NCBI RefSeq assembly: GCF_016785945.1
Contig: NZ_JAEMEF010000019.1
Location: forward strand, 1 to 38,193
Direction: 5' to 3'
Length of the DNA: 38,193 nt
From: Olleya sediminilitoris
GTDB lineage: Bacteria > Bacteroidota > Bacteroidia > Flavobacteriales > Flavobacteriaceae
Shown here: positions 1 to 9,592 of the stretch, piece after piece
Layout: every line of letters starts with the position of its first letter
Numbering within the stretch: the stretch's first letter is position 1
Notes under the pieces: generated by a model
Database searches by the model: none
The model's input: only the letters and a program-made list of their open reading frames with translations
What the model was told of the DNA's origin: nothing
Made by a program: the position numbers and the translations under genes

Positions 1-87
1 GAGCTCTTTTTTGTATTCCGGTCTTTATTATATAAAATTATACTTTTAATATGGAAATAGACCTTTAATGTTGCCATCTACTTTAAT

Positions 88-128
88 AAAAAAAGCGAGT
101 AGTGATAGCCCGACCCTTGGGGAACGCT
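88..128 (-). terminator. Possible terminator of the porin gene
   Basis: A GC-rich patch directly downstream of the porin stop. Outer AGCG (94-97) pairs with CGCT (125-128) and CCC/GGG pairs can form inside. On the minus strand it is followed by seven T (94 down to 88). This fits an intrinsic terminator for the porin, but the stem is interrupted. The remaining bases 1-87 hold no gene I can support. Confidence 0.4.
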
Positions 129-137
129 ATTATTAAA

Positions 138-2105
138 CTATAAAAAGAAGTTCCAAACTAATCCAAACCTAATCTTGAAGTCTCGAAATGGTTGGTTGGG
201 TGCCGAATAATAATTAGGATCGGTGAAAAGCGCATTGAAATGTTCGGCTTTTAGAAAAATTCTTGTTTGACGGATTTTTGCGTTTACAAAGAAGTCTAAT
301 CTAGAGAATCCTCCTAACTCTTGATCATTTTGGGTGTAAAACTCGGATAACAATGGATCGTAACCATCCATATTATATGATGAGAAGTAATTAAAGATTA
401 CTCCTGTTTGCAAATACATGGCTTTTTTGAATACATGATTTGAGTAATAAAGCGTATTTCTAGTTACTATTTGTGGTACATTTAATGTATTTGAATCGTC
501 TTGAACGTTTTGATATAATATGGTATTGTCTAATGCAAAGTTTTTGTATTTAACTTCTTTTTCTAATTTAGCTTTTAGGTAGGTTATCTGATCTGTGTTT
601 TGAAAGGGGTTGACTGATCCATTTTCGTCTTTTGCAAAATAAACATAATCTTGTATTGTACTTAGGTCTAATGTTAGACTGACATATTTATTAGATTTTA
701 CATTAAATACAAGTTGTTGCGTTTTTACATTACTAAATTGATTGGTCCAATTATAGTTTTTGTAATCACTTTGATATAATAATGTATTAAAATTTGGCGC
801 AACCGAATTTACATTAATAGATGCATTGGCTAGGATGTCTTTATTTAATTGATAGGATGCAGAACCTTTTATATAATTACCATCAAAATCTCCTGATATG
901 TTTAATCCTGCATCTCCTATTATATTAAACCCTTTATAGTGTTTGTTATATTTTGCACCTACGGATAACACATCTCCTTTTAAACGATTGGGTATTGTTG
1001 CTTGATTTAATACTACTACTTGATTATAACCATAATTATAATTATTGTGAGTTGCATTAAATTGTAGTTTACCTAATATGGCATTACTATAATTTAATTG
1101 TAGCTGATTTGAAAACTGCTCCAACTCGGTTCTATCAGACAAGCTTGTAGATTTAAAAGCTTCGCCAAAATAATCTTCGTCTATACTAGTTTGATCAAAT
1201 GTATATATTTTATCTTCTAGAGTCATGACGTGTGCTAATTGAAGACGGTTTGAACTTACAGAGTCTTTAGGTCTTATTATATCATAACTCTGGTTTAGAT
1301 AAAAACGCTTACCTAATAATTTGTTTTCTGCATTTTCAAAATTCACTTCTAAAACACCTCTGTCTGTAAAGTCAGGATCATCAGACTCGAAAAACTCAAG
1401 GTTATCGTCTTTTAAACCTCCATTTTCTTCATTAAAAATATCCTGAGACGTAAAATGTGTGTTTAACACGTAACGCTTATTTTTAGTTTTATAACTTGCT
1501 GTTAATCTTAAATTACCTGTACTAGTTAATGAGTTTTGATAAAACCCAAGAGACCTCATACCTTTATAGCCTATAGATAGGTTAAATTGCCTTGAGGTAT
1601 TTGTTGTAAAAAACGCATCTAATTGTTGACCTTGTGTGAAGGCTGTCTTATAATACAACTCAGTTAATGGTGTTGGTACATGATAGTAATTAACATCATT
1701 TACCTTTAAATAATTAAAGTGTTTTGCTTTTGCACCATATCCAGGAAGCAAATTAGTGTTGTCAAAATTATAGGTTAATCTATTATAAGTTTGTCCAACA
1801 TTAGCAAAAGGCATTAAACCAAAATTATCACGTCTTAGGTAATTATATTTATATTCTTTTTTTATACTTAATGTAGTATCTAAATAAGTTGTGTCTCTTG
1901 CGGCAGATATTATTAGATAATCTGTAATGACAGCTTTTTTGTCTTTTCCTGATTTGATATTAGCAGACTTTGTACTATCTGTAGCGACTGAACCATCCTT
2001 TTGATTAGTAGTATTAGGTTTATTAAGTTGTTTTAATGTTGGCTTTTGTGCATATGTTATACTTGTAAAAGCAAATAAAAGAAAGAAGAAAATTATTTTT
2101 TTCAT
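138..2105 (-). CDS. Putative outer-membrane porin (Porin_10-like)
   Basis: 655 aa. A Sec signal peptide ends at ...ITYAQ (about residue 19). A low-complexity, Lys/Thr/Ser-rich linker follows to about residue 60, then a long series of alternating polar and aromatic strands rich in Tyr and Asn. The C-terminus ...LVWNFFL ends in an aromatic residue as expected for an outer-membrane beta-barrel. Length and style match the family annotated as 'putative porin' in Flavobacteriia. It probably sits in the outer membrane; the substrate is unknown. It is divergent from rnhB, and a GC-rich hairpin downstream may end transcription. The family call is from memory of its general look, not from an alignment. 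Confidence 0.75.
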   Translation of the reverse strand: MKKIIFFFLLFAFTSITYAQKPTLKQLNKPNTTNQKDGSVATDSTKSANIKSGKDKKAVITDYLIISAARDTTYLDTTLSIKKEYKYNYLRRDNFGLMPFANVGQTYNRLTYNFDNTNLLPGYGAKAKHFNYLKVNDVNYYHVPTPLTELYYKTAFTQGQQLDAFFTTNTSRQFNLSIGYKGMRSLGFYQNSLTSTGNLRLTASYKTKNKRYVLNTHFTSQDIFNEENGGLKDDNLEFFESDDPDFTDRGVLEVNFENAENKLLGKRFYLNQSYDIIRPKDSVSSNRLQLAHVMTLEDKIYTFDQTSIDEDYFGEAFKSTSLSDRTELEQFSNQLQLNYSNAILGKLQFNATHNNYNYGYNQVVVLNQATIPNRLKGDVLSVGAKYNKHYKGFNIIGDAGLNISGDFDGNYIKGSASYQLNKDILANASINVNSVAPNFNTLLYQSDYKNYNWTNQFSNVKTQQLVFNVKSNKYVSLTLDLSTIQDYVYFAKDENGSVNPFQNTDQITYLKAKLEKEVKYKNFALDNTILYQNVQDDSNTLNVPQIVTRNTLYYSNHVFKKAMYLQTGVIFNYFSSYNMDGYDPLLSEFYTQNDQELGGFSRLDFFVNAKIRQTRIFLKAEHFNALFTDPNYYSAPNQPFRDFKIRFGLVWNFFL

Positions 2106-2251
2106 TAAATGGTGACTATTTTAGACCTTTAATTTTAAAGCTGAATCATTTATGTTTGCCAAAAATAGCAAATATCTTTATGGTTTTATGCTTTTAGTTA
2201 AGAAAGGCACAAAATTGAAATACTATAACGCAAAACATTCCTTTTTATTTA

Positions 2252-2851
2252 ATGTTGAAATTAAAACATTCCGAGTATAATTTAGAATGCGGAACTGATG
2301 AAGCTGGTCGTGGTTGTCTTGCTGGTCCTGTTACTGCAGCTGCTGTTATTTTAAAACCTAATTTTAAAAATACAGTACTAAACGATTCTAAGCAAATTAG
2401 CGAAAAAAAACGAGACTTATTAAGACCTATTATCGAGAAAGAAGCTTTATCCTTTGGCTTTTGCCACATACATGAAACTGAAATAGATAGTATTAACATA
2501 TTAAACGCCTCTATTTTAGCAATGCATAAATCTATAGATGCTATGGATACGACACCAGAATTTATTATTGTTGATGGTAATAAATTTAAACCCTATAATA
2601 ATATTGATTTTGAAACTATTATTAAAGGTGACGGTAAGTATCTAAGCATTGCTGCTGCTTCGGTTTTAGCAAAAACTTACAGAGACGAATACATGAATAA
2701 AATTCATGAAGAGTTTCCGATGTATAACTGGAAACAAAACAAAGGGTATCCAACTAAACAACACCGAGAAGCCATTAAAAAATATGGCATTACAAAATAC
2801 CACCGAAAAACTTTTAGACTATTACCAGAACAATTGACATTAAAACTGTAA
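2252..2851 (+). CDS. rnhB: Ribonuclease HII
   Basis: 199 aa, the normal length for RNase HII. It cleaves the RNA strand of RNA-DNA hybrids and starts ribonucleotide excision repair in the cytoplasm. The N-terminal motif GTDEAGRG holds the first two catalytic acids (D16, E17). D108 in IIVDGN and D127 in KGDGKY complete the DEDD metal site, in nearly the same positions as in the E. coli enzyme. The motif [12 protein letters not shown] is also typical. The start at 2252 gives a short leader before the first strand; no clear Shine-Dalgarno is seen, which is usual in this phylum. The next gene starts 32 bases after the stop but has its own promoter within the end of rnhB. Confidence 0.97.
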   Translation: MLKLKHSEYNLECGTDEAGRGCLAGPVTAAAVILKPNFKNTVLNDSKQISEKKRDLLRPIIEKEALSFGFCHIHETEIDSINILNASILAMHKSIDAMDTTPEFIIVDGNKFKPYNNIDFETIIKGDGKYLSIAAASVLAKTYRDEYMNKIHEEFPMYNWKQNKGYPTKQHREAIKKYGITKYHRKTFRLLPEQLTLKL

Positions 2852-2864
2852 CTTATTATATTTG
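2834..2864 (+). promoter_or_regulatory. Bacteroidota-type promoter for the 2884 gene
   Basis: TTG at 2834-2836 (in TTGACA) and TATATTTG at 2857-2864, separated by 20 bases. This fits the Flavobacterium -33/-7 consensus TTG-N17-23-TAnnTTTG. It lies across the stop codon of rnhB, so the downstream lipoprotein need not depend on rnhB transcription. Confidence 0.55.
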
Positions 2865-2883
2865 CCTAAATCTTGCACTATCT

Positions 2884-5301
2884 ATGAAACATCTGTGTTA
2901 CAGTTTATTTATCATTTTATTATTTTCTTGCAACTCTAAAACTTCAAAAAATACTGTTGAAGATTTTATTTATAGTAAAGCAGATGTTGTATTAACCATA
3001 AACAATACAGATAATTTTAAAAGTAATACTGCTAACAACCATTTTATTGAACAATTATCCAAAACAAAACCCTACACTGACATAACTAATACGCTGGAAG
3101 TCTTAAGTAGATTTAATTTTAACCAACGACTTTATATTAGTTTATTTAAAAACAAAGAAGATAGTTTAGATTACAGTTTTACTACTAAAGTTAACGACTC
3201 AACATTTAGTCTAGATAGTCTTGAGCTAACCAAAACTGCAGTTAAATTAAAAAACATTAATGCTCAAAAAATCACGACTAAACAACACACACTATATGTA
3301 GCATTACAAAACAATATACTTGTTGGGTCTAATAATAAACAACATTTAGAGTACCTATTTAACCACAAAGAAAAAACCGAAGGCTTAAAAAAAATAATAG
3401 CTACACAGGATAAAGACGCATCATTTTCGGTTTATACAAATAACACTGTTTTACAAAGTCCATTTTACAATCCTGATTTACCATTTAAATCATTTAGTAA
3501 ATATTTGACTTTTGATACAGAAGTCAATCAAAACAAATTAGTTTTAAATGGATTTACAAAATCCAATGACAGCTCTAGCTTGATTAATGTGTTTAAAAAC
3601 ACATTACCACAAGACAACCAATTAGCACAAATTACACCCTCTAATAGTAATGGTTTTTTGAGTATAACTTTTGATCAGTTTACTACTTTTAAGTCTAATT
3701 TAAATACTATCTATCCAAGTGATTCCGTAGCAATAGACCAACCTTTATTTAATAATATTATTGAATTTGGTGAAATCTACACTAACTCGTCAAATGCTGT
3801 AGTATTAAATAGTCTTGATATAATTGAAACCAATGAAGCTTTGTTAAGTCAGAAGGATCTTATCGAAACTTTTAGAGGTGTCTCTATATTTAAATTTACC
3901 AAGCCTAAATTGTTTAATCAGCTATTAAAGCCATTTGTTACATTAGACAATGCTAGCAACTATTGTATTATAGACCAGTTTTTAATTTTTGCTTCCAATA
4001 CAGAAACCTTAGAAAATATTATTGTTAATTATCAAAACCAAACAACCTTAAATGATCGTGATTATTATAATGACATCAAAAAAGGATTAAGCAGCCAAGC
4101 TTCGGTATTACAAGTTATCAATCCGTTTGGACTAGAACAATTGGTGCAAAACAATAGTCAATCAAAACAAAAATTCGACTTTAAAAACTACAAATCTTCA
4201 GCATTACAATTTATATATGATACAGATTTTGCTCATTTTAATGCTATTATAAATCAAAGTAAAACTTCTATTTCAAACAATTCAATCACCGAAATGTTTA
4301 ATATTAAATTAGACCATGATGTTTTAAACCAACCTCAGTTTGTAAAAAATTACCGTAGTAAACAGATGGATATTATGGTTCAAGATGTTAGTAACACACT
4401 TTATCTAATATCTAATGATGGTAAAATTATCTGGAAAAAGCAATTACATGGGCCTATTTTAGGGCAAATAGACCAAATAGACATCTATAAAAATGGACGT
4501 TTACAATATGTATTTGCAACTCAAAACCGTGTGTATGTAATTGATAGAAATGGTAATGACGTCAGTCCTTTTCCTAAAAAATTTGATGATAATATTACAC
4601 AGCCTTTAGCTGTGTTTGATTACGATAACAAGAAAAAATATCGCCTTTTTGTTATACAAGATAACAACGTATTATTGTATGATGCTAAAGCCAAACCTGT
4701 ACCTGGTTTTAAATTTAATAAAACAGAAAAAACTATAAACACACCTCCAAAACATATTAGAATTGGACGTAAGGATTATTTAGTTTTTAAAACCAATGAT
4801 AAGCTACACATACTAAACAGACGTGGTAAAACAAGAGTGAAAGTTAAGATTGATTTAAATTGGTCAGACCAACCTGTGTTTGAGTATAACTCTAATTTTA
4901 TTACATCAACAACGGATGGAAAAATAGCTACAATTACTGAAAAAGGGAATGTATCTGTTGGTAGTTTAAACATCACAGACAAACATACTTTAGCATCTAC
5001 TACTAAAACTTTAATTAGCCAATACAATAACAAGCTTAATATTAAACACCATAATCTAGAGCTTGATTTTGGTAACTATACGCCTGCTAAATTATTTTAT
5101 GTTAACAACAAAATATATGTATCGACTACAGATACGCAAACGCAAAAAGTACTACTTTTTGATAGTAATGGTGTGTTACAAGATCATTTTCCTGTATATG
5201 GTACCTCTGCAATAGATCTTGATAATATTGACACAGATAATAATCTGGAGTTTGTAACTAAAGGCGAAAGTAATTCTGTTTTAGTTTATAAAATAAATTA
5301 G
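2884..5301 (+). CDS. Large lipoprotein with C-terminal beta-propeller-like region
   Basis: 805 aa. The N-terminus is a lipoprotein signal with lipobox ...LLFSC (Cys16), so the product should be lipidated and held in the outer or inner membrane. Residues about 30-480 have no motif I recognise. From about 490 to the end there are repeated short strand motifs such as DVSNTLYLISNDGKIIWKK, VYVIDRNGNDVSPFPKKF and LHILNRRGKTRVKV, which resemble blades of a PQQ/WD-type beta-propeller. The gene follows rnhB closely, as is common in flavobacteria, but has its own promoter. No enzymatic function is visible; a scaffold or envelope-assembly role would be a guess. Confidence 0.7.
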   Translation: MKHLCYSLFIILLFSCNSKTSKNTVEDFIYSKADVVLTINNTDNFKSNTANNHFIEQLSKTKPYTDITNTLEVLSRFNFNQRLYISLFKNKEDSLDYSFTTKVNDSTFSLDSLELTKTAVKLKNINAQKITTKQHTLYVALQNNILVGSNNKQHLEYLFNHKEKTEGLKKIIATQDKDASFSVYTNNTVLQSPFYNPDLPFKSFSKYLTFDTEVNQNKLVLNGFTKSNDSSSLINVFKNTLPQDNQLAQITPSNSNGFLSITFDQFTTFKSNLNTIYPSDSVAIDQPLFNNIIEFGEIYTNSSNAVVLNSLDIIETNEALLSQKDLIETFRGVSIFKFTKPKLFNQLLKPFVTLDNASNYCIIDQFLIFASNTETLENIIVNYQNQTTLNDRDYYNDIKKGLSSQASVLQVINPFGLEQLVQNNSQSKQKFDFKNYKSSALQFIYDTDFAHFNAIINQSKTSISNNSITEMFNIKLDHDVLNQPQFVKNYRSKQMDIMVQDVSNTLYLISNDGKIIWKKQLHGPILGQIDQIDIYKNGRLQYVFATQNRVYVIDRNGNDVSPFPKKFDDNITQPLAVFDYDNKKKYRLFVIQDNNVLLYDAKAKPVPGFKFNKTEKTINTPPKHIRIGRKDYLVFKTNDKLHILNRRGKTRVKVKIDLNWSDQPVFEYNSNFITSTTDGKIATITEKGNVSVGSLNITDKHTLASTTKTLISQYNNKLNIKHHNLELDFGNYTPAKLFYVNNKIYVSTTDTQTQKVLLFDSNGVLQDHFPVYGTSAIDLDNIDTDNNLEFVTKGESNSVLVYKIN

Positions 5302-5309
5302 TTTAAAAG

Positions 5310-5338
5310 TTAACCTTCTTAATTTTTAAACATTAATA
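5310..5338 (+). promoter_or_regulatory. Predicted ECF sigma promoter (site E)
   Basis: TTAACCTTC at 5310-5318, 13 bases, then ATTAATA at 5332-5338. It differs from the three perfect copies (10239, 12239, 12704) by one base in the -35 half and keeps the exact spacing and -10 half. Transcription would start near 5345, leaving a leader of about 97 bases before the ATG at 5442. Confidence 0.65.
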
Positions 5339-5441
5339 ATAAAAATGCAGTAAATCAACCAACTGTAATTTATTAATAATTAGTTGTGTAGGTTATGCAT
5401 TATCTATAATTTTAAACTAAATACATATAAATTAATTACTT

Positions 5442-6035
5442 ATGACACTAAAACAAACTTTTTTAATCGCTATATGTTTGCTTTTTATTACAAGCTCATG
5501 CGAAGAAAACGATGATAATACAGAACCAACCAATAGTATTACACTTACAGAAACCAATTATTTTTATGAAAACGACGCTTACGTATATGCTTTAAATATT
5601 GAAAGAGATCAATTAATTGAATCTATAGAAAATGGCACTTCTAATGATCCAGATGCAGACCAAACTAGAATTGAAACCATAAATTTAATTATTGAAACTA
5701 CTACAACCAGTATTGGTTTTGGTTTACCTCCATTACCAATCCCTCCAGCTCCTTGTCTTTGTTGGGATATATGGAACGAACAAAAATTTTTAATTGCTGA
5801 TAATACTGTTTTTGCTATTGAAGCAACTATAATTTCTGAAAATGAAGAACTAATTTACAATGCTAACACTTTAGGAGAAAGTCTTAATATTAATGGTTTT
5901 GATATTCCTGCTAAAGCCTATTCTTTTTCAGTAGAGCAAAACGCATATTCTGGTCCAGCTACTTTAAGTATTACTAAAATAAACACGGAAGGAGAACAAC
6001 CAATCACTTATTCTGTACCTATTTTTATTGAATAA
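5442..6035 (+). CDS. Small acidic lipoprotein of unknown function
   Basis: 197 aa. Lipoprotein signal with lipobox ...FITSSC (Cys20), followed at once by acidic residues EENDDN. An acidic run after the lipid cysteine resembles the lipoprotein export signals of Bacteroidota, so surface exposure is possible. The middle holds a proline-rich stretch with two cysteines (PPLPIPPAPCLCW, about 97-109). No domain was recognised. It is preceded by a copy of the shared ECF-type promoter at 5310-5338. A strong hairpin lies between it and the CHAT gene 71 bases downstream. It is probably first in a two-gene unit under the sigma factor encoded at 9593-10162; that is inference. Confidence 0.7.
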   Translation: MTLKQTFLIAICLLFITSSCEENDDNTEPTNSITLTETNYFYENDAYVYALNIERDQLIESIENGTSNDPDADQTRIETINLIIETTTTSIGFGLPPLPIPPAPCLCWDIWNEQKFLIADNTVFAIEATIISENEELIYNANTLGESLNINGFDIPAKAYSFSVEQNAYSGPATLSITKINTEGEQPITYSVPIFIE

Positions 6036-6064
6036 ATATATCTTTAAAATAAAAACTTTAAATT

Positions 6065-6093
6065 TAAGCCTAACTATATGATAGTTAGGCTTA
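6065..6093 (+). terminator. Strong hairpin between lipoprotein and CHAT gene
   Basis: A perfect 13-bp stem (6065-6077 with 6081-6093) with a 3-base loop, ending 13 bases before the CHAT start. Only four T follow after ATG, so it may be a partial terminator (attenuator), an mRNA-stabilising 3' end for the lipoprotein message, or a structure acting on CHAT translation. Confidence 0.6.
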
Positions 6094-6106
6094 ATGTTTT
6101 AATGAA

Positions 6107-8872
6107 ATGATAGTATTCAAAAAAAAAATAACTTTTTTAAATTTAATTATTTGTCAATTTATATTTATTTCGGCTTATAGTCAAATTCAGACTAATACAG
6201 CTGAATCTTATTTTAATAGTCTATACAAATTCATGTATACTAATCAAGATTCAACCCAACTATATAAACAAAAACTATTAGATCTTTCTGTTAATCAAAA
6301 TAATGTAGAACAACTTATATACACCTACATAGTTAGTAATAAATCGACATTGATTTTTAATAACATGGACGAACTAGAAAATAATCTTAAAAAATTAGAT
6401 AGTTTATTTCCTGTAGCAGAAAAAGAGATTGAAGTTTTTAATGACTTTCATGAAGTTAAAAACTCATATTTTCATGATAAAGCTGTATTCAATATAAAAA
6501 CTTACAATTATAAAAAAGCAAAAATAAATCTTGATAAAATTTTTAAGTATGCTAAAAAAACTCCTGATTCTTTATTAACAGATTCGCATAGAGGTCTTAT
6601 AGATGTGTCTTACAAAGTAATGGCTAAAATGTATAGTAACAATAAAGAATATGAATTAGCAATACAGTATTTAGATAAAAGTATCCGATTTATTAATTCA
6701 AAAAACACAGACCACAAAGAGTACTTGATTAATGGTGTTAATAGGCAAAAAGGCGATATTTATAAAAAATTAAAAGACTATAAAAAAGCGACTTATTTTA
6801 CAACTAAAGCCTTAAACTATACGCTTAAGCATAATAAATCTAATACTAATCAACTAATTAATGAAGTTTATAATACCGTTGACAACTACCTAGCACTAAA
6901 ACAATACGATAGTGCTTCGTATTATTTAGAGCAAATCAAACCACTAGCAGACACCAATATACCTTATGGCTTTTTATATTATAAATCTAGAGCAAAACTT
7001 AATGAAGCTTTAAATAATACCGAGTCTATTCAGGAAGATTATGATAAAGCATTAGAACTATTAAACAGAAAATGGAACGGTTTAAAACAAGTTGAAATTG
7101 CTGAAACACTACAATCATACTCTAATTTTTTGATAAGCAATAACCAATACAATCAAGCTTTAAAGCAAAATGCTGCTGCAATAACTCATGTTTCGGGTAA
7201 AGACGTTGTAAATTCTTCCATAAATCAAATTACCTTATTTAAATTATTACAACAAAAAGCATTAATAGCAATGCGTCAAAATCAATCTGATTCAGTAATT
7301 AAAAACACATATCAAGCGACACGATTATTAGATACATTAAAGCCTCATTTTAAAAATAAAACAGACAAACTATTACTAATAGAAAATGCCTATTCTGTTT
7401 TTGAAAACGGTCTACAAGCCACTTACAACAATTATAAATCCAATAAAAAGAATGCTGTAAATGATGCCTTTTTCTTTTTAGAGAAAAGCAAAAGCACACT
7501 TCTACTTGAAGCATTATTGAGTGTTAAAGCAGAAAAATTTGGCGCTATCCCAAATGAGATAATAATTAAAGAAGACATTTATAAAAACACCATTACTAAC
7601 TTAGAAAAACAATTAAACCAAAAACAAAACGACGTCTTTAAAGACCAATTATTTGAGGTTAAATCAAATTATCGCACATTTTTGGACACTTTAGAAAACA
7701 AATACAAAGACTATTATAACTTAAAATACAATGCAGAAGTTACTACTATTAAAACGGTTCAAAAAGAATTAAAACCTAGTACAGCTATGTTATCATTTTT
7801 TTACGGAAATGATGCTATTTATGGAGTAATCCTAGATCAAGACAATACTTACTTTGAAAAAATAGAATTAAACCAAGCCTTAGAACAACAATTGAAACTT
7901 TTTCAAAAACAAATTAGCAACCCTAAAACCGACATTTTATCATTAAAAAACAATGCTGCTAAACTTTACACTATTTTACTTGCTCCTTTTTTAGATAAAG
8001 TTAACCAACCTAATCTTATAATACTAACAGATGGATTACTAAACTATATTCCGTTTGAAAGCTTAGTAAAAGACAACCATTACTTAGTTGAAAATTATGC
8101 TGTAAGCTACATAAACTCGGCAACACTTTTAAAAGAATTAGAAAATAAAAAGAGTAGAAAAAACAATTTGTTAGCTTTTGCACCAGAGTTTGAAGGTGAT
8201 ATTTATAATAGTGTTAGAAGTAAAAGTTTACAACCTTTACCACATAGTAAAGTCGAAATACAAAACATAAACCAGTATTACAAAGGAAACCTTTTAATAA
8301 ATAAAGACGCTAGTCTAGAAAGTTTTAAAACCAATGCTTCAGATTATGGTATTATACATTTAGCGACACATGCTATTTTTAATGATACAAATCCAGAATA
8401 TTCTTATTTAGCTTTTGGAAACGAAGCGTCTGATTTACTCTATACAGCAGACTTATACAACCTAAACCTTAATGCCAATCTAGTTACACTTTCTGCTTGT
8501 GAAAGCGGAATAGGAAACCTTAAACGTGGCGAAGGGTTATTAAGTTTAGCCAGAGGGTTTTACTTTAGTGGTGCACAAAGTATATCTAGCACACTATGGA
8601 AAATTAACGATGCTTCTTCTGCAACATTAATGTCAGATTTTTATAAAAACCTTTCTAAAGGACAATCTAAAGACTTAGCCTTACAACAAGCTAAGCTTAA
8701 TTTTATGAAACAAAATAAAGACAATGCATTATCACATCCATATTATTGGTCTGCATTTATAATATCCGGAAATACTGAGCCTTTAACCTCTACACACTAT
8801 TGGTTATGGGTTTTAGCAGGAATATTGCTATTAGTCACATTAGGTATACTATTAAAAAAGTATAAAAATTAA
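6107..8872 (+). CDS. Exported TPR-CHAT domain protein (caspase-like peptidase)
   Basis: 921 aa. A Sec signal peptide ends at ...ISAYSQ (about residue 26). Helical TPR-like repeats fill about 40-470, with clear units such as KEYELAIQYLDKSIRF and KDYKKATYFTTKALNY. A coiled-coil-like stretch spans about 480-560. The CHAT domain covers about 570-885. The probable catalytic dyad is His755 (HLATHA) and Cys798 (LSACESG), followed by the conserved GEGLLSLARGF and A..SSTLWKI motifs. One C-terminal helix (about 899-916) ends in KKYKN, so the peptidase domain should face the periplasm. It converges on the anti-sigma candidate and shares its TTAA stop. Clan CD peptidase activity is family knowledge; the target is unknown. 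Confidence 0.9.
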   Translation: MIVFKKKITFLNLIICQFIFISAYSQIQTNTAESYFNSLYKFMYTNQDSTQLYKQKLLDLSVNQNNVEQLIYTYIVSNKSTLIFNNMDELENNLKKLDSLFPVAEKEIEVFNDFHEVKNSYFHDKAVFNIKTYNYKKAKINLDKIFKYAKKTPDSLLTDSHRGLIDVSYKVMAKMYSNNKEYELAIQYLDKSIRFINSKNTDHKEYLINGVNRQKGDIYKKLKDYKKATYFTTKALNYTLKHNKSNTNQLINEVYNTVDNYLALKQYDSASYYLEQIKPLADTNIPYGFLYYKSRAKLNEALNNTESIQEDYDKALELLNRKWNGLKQVEIAETLQSYSNFLISNNQYNQALKQNAAAITHVSGKDVVNSSINQITLFKLLQQKALIAMRQNQSDSVIKNTYQATRLLDTLKPHFKNKTDKLLLIENAYSVFENGLQATYNNYKSNKKNAVNDAFFFLEKSKSTLLLEALLSVKAEKFGAIPNEIIIKEDIYKNTITNLEKQLNQKQNDVFKDQLFEVKSNYRTFLDTLENKYKDYYNLKYNAEVTTIKTVQKELKPSTAMLSFFYGNDAIYGVILDQDNTYFEKIELNQALEQQLKLFQKQISNPKTDILSLKNNAAKLYTILLAPFLDKVNQPNLIILTDGLLNYIPFESLVKDNHYLVENYAVSYINSATLLKELENKKSRKNNLLAFAPEFEGDIYNSVRSKSLQPLPHSKVEIQNINQYYKGNLLINKDASLESFKTNASDYGIIHLATHAIFNDTNPEYSYLAFGNEASDLLYTADLYNLNLNANLVTLSACESGIGNLKRGEGLLSLARGFYFSGAQSISSTLWKINDASSATLMSDFYKNLSKGQSKDLALQQAKLNFMKQNKDNALSHPYYWSAFIISGNTEPLTSTHYWLWVLAGILLLVTLGILLKKYKN

Positions 8873-9591
8873 TCTAGACTATCAAGTAACGTTTTAGCTT
8901 CCTTCTTTTTATAATTATAATTTGCAATTAAAGTTTCTAAATATTTAGTAGCTTCGGTTTTATTTTGCTGTTTCAAATTAATTAATGCTAAATACCAATT
9001 AGCTTCCGCTTTAAATTGACTCTCGTTGATAGTTGTTTCATGTAGAAACAAATCTTTAGCTTTTTCTAATTCATCCAAACCTAAATACGATTGTGCTTTA
9101 TAAAAATTAAAATAAGGTTGCTGGTGTTGTACTTCATTAAATTTTTGAATTGCTAAAGTATAGTCTTCGGTTTCATAAGCGACAAAAGCATCTCGTTCAA
9201 GACTGCTTGTATCTTCTCCTCTTGTGATAGTATAAACTGTATTTGGATAATTTTTATAATTGGTAGTATATAAATCATTATAATTTACTCCAAAAAAAGC
9301 ATCGTAACCAAACCAACCAGCTGCTATAAAAAAGACAATAGATGCTGCAATACGCCAATTAAACCAGGATTTGTTACTATGTTGTACAGCACTTCTGTTA
9401 TTTTCAAAACCTTGTAATTTAGATTTTAAAATCTCACTTTGTTCTGCTTTTATGACTTGCTTAATATTATTTTCAAAATTAAATTGAGCTTTAAATTCAG
9501 AGTCCGTTTTTAATAAATTACTAAACATCTGTTCTTGCTCTGGAGTCAAAGTATTAGAAAAATATAGATATAAAAGTTGTTCTTTATCCAT
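8869..9591 (-). CDS. Membrane TPR protein, candidate anti-sigma factor
   Basis: 240 aa. A cytoplasmic N-terminal part (1-78) begins with MDKEQLLYLYFSNTLTPEQE, typical of small anti-sigma-like domains next to ECF genes in Bacteroidota. One transmembrane segment lies at about 79-100 (IAASIVFFIAAGWFGY). A periplasmic TPR-like region covers about 131-235 (YTLAIQKFNEVQHQQPYFNFYKAQSYL). It starts one base after the sigma gene stop, so the two are translationally coupled. Its stop codon uses the same TTAA as the convergent CHAT gene. The anti-sigma role is inferred from topology and position; no ZAS-type zinc motif is present. Confidence 0.75.
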   Translation of the reverse strand: MDKEQLLYLYFSNTLTPEQEQMFSNLLKTDSEFKAQFNFENNIKQVIKAEQSEILKSKLQGFENNRSAVQHSNKSWFNWRIAASIVFFIAAGWFGYDAFFGVNYNDLYTTNYKNYPNTVYTITRGEDTSSLERDAFVAYETEDYTLAIQKFNEVQHQQPYFNFYKAQSYLGLDELEKAKDLFLHETTINESQFKAEANWYLALINLKQQNKTEATKYLETLIANYNYKKKEAKTLLDSLD

Positions 9592-9592
9592 G

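Noticed and set aside
1-77. Possible gene ends: plus-strand frame to a stop at 58-60, or a minus-strand ATG at 77 running off the edge
   Set aside because: Each covers under 26 codons with no recognisable sequence, and the minus ATG lies only 11 bases beyond a probable terminator.
6107-8872. CHAT gene as part of a gasdermin or CRISPR-linked defence system
   Set aside because: No gasdermin-like gene, Cas gene or CRISPR array is present, and the protein has an export signal, unlike cytoplasmic defence CHAT peptidases.
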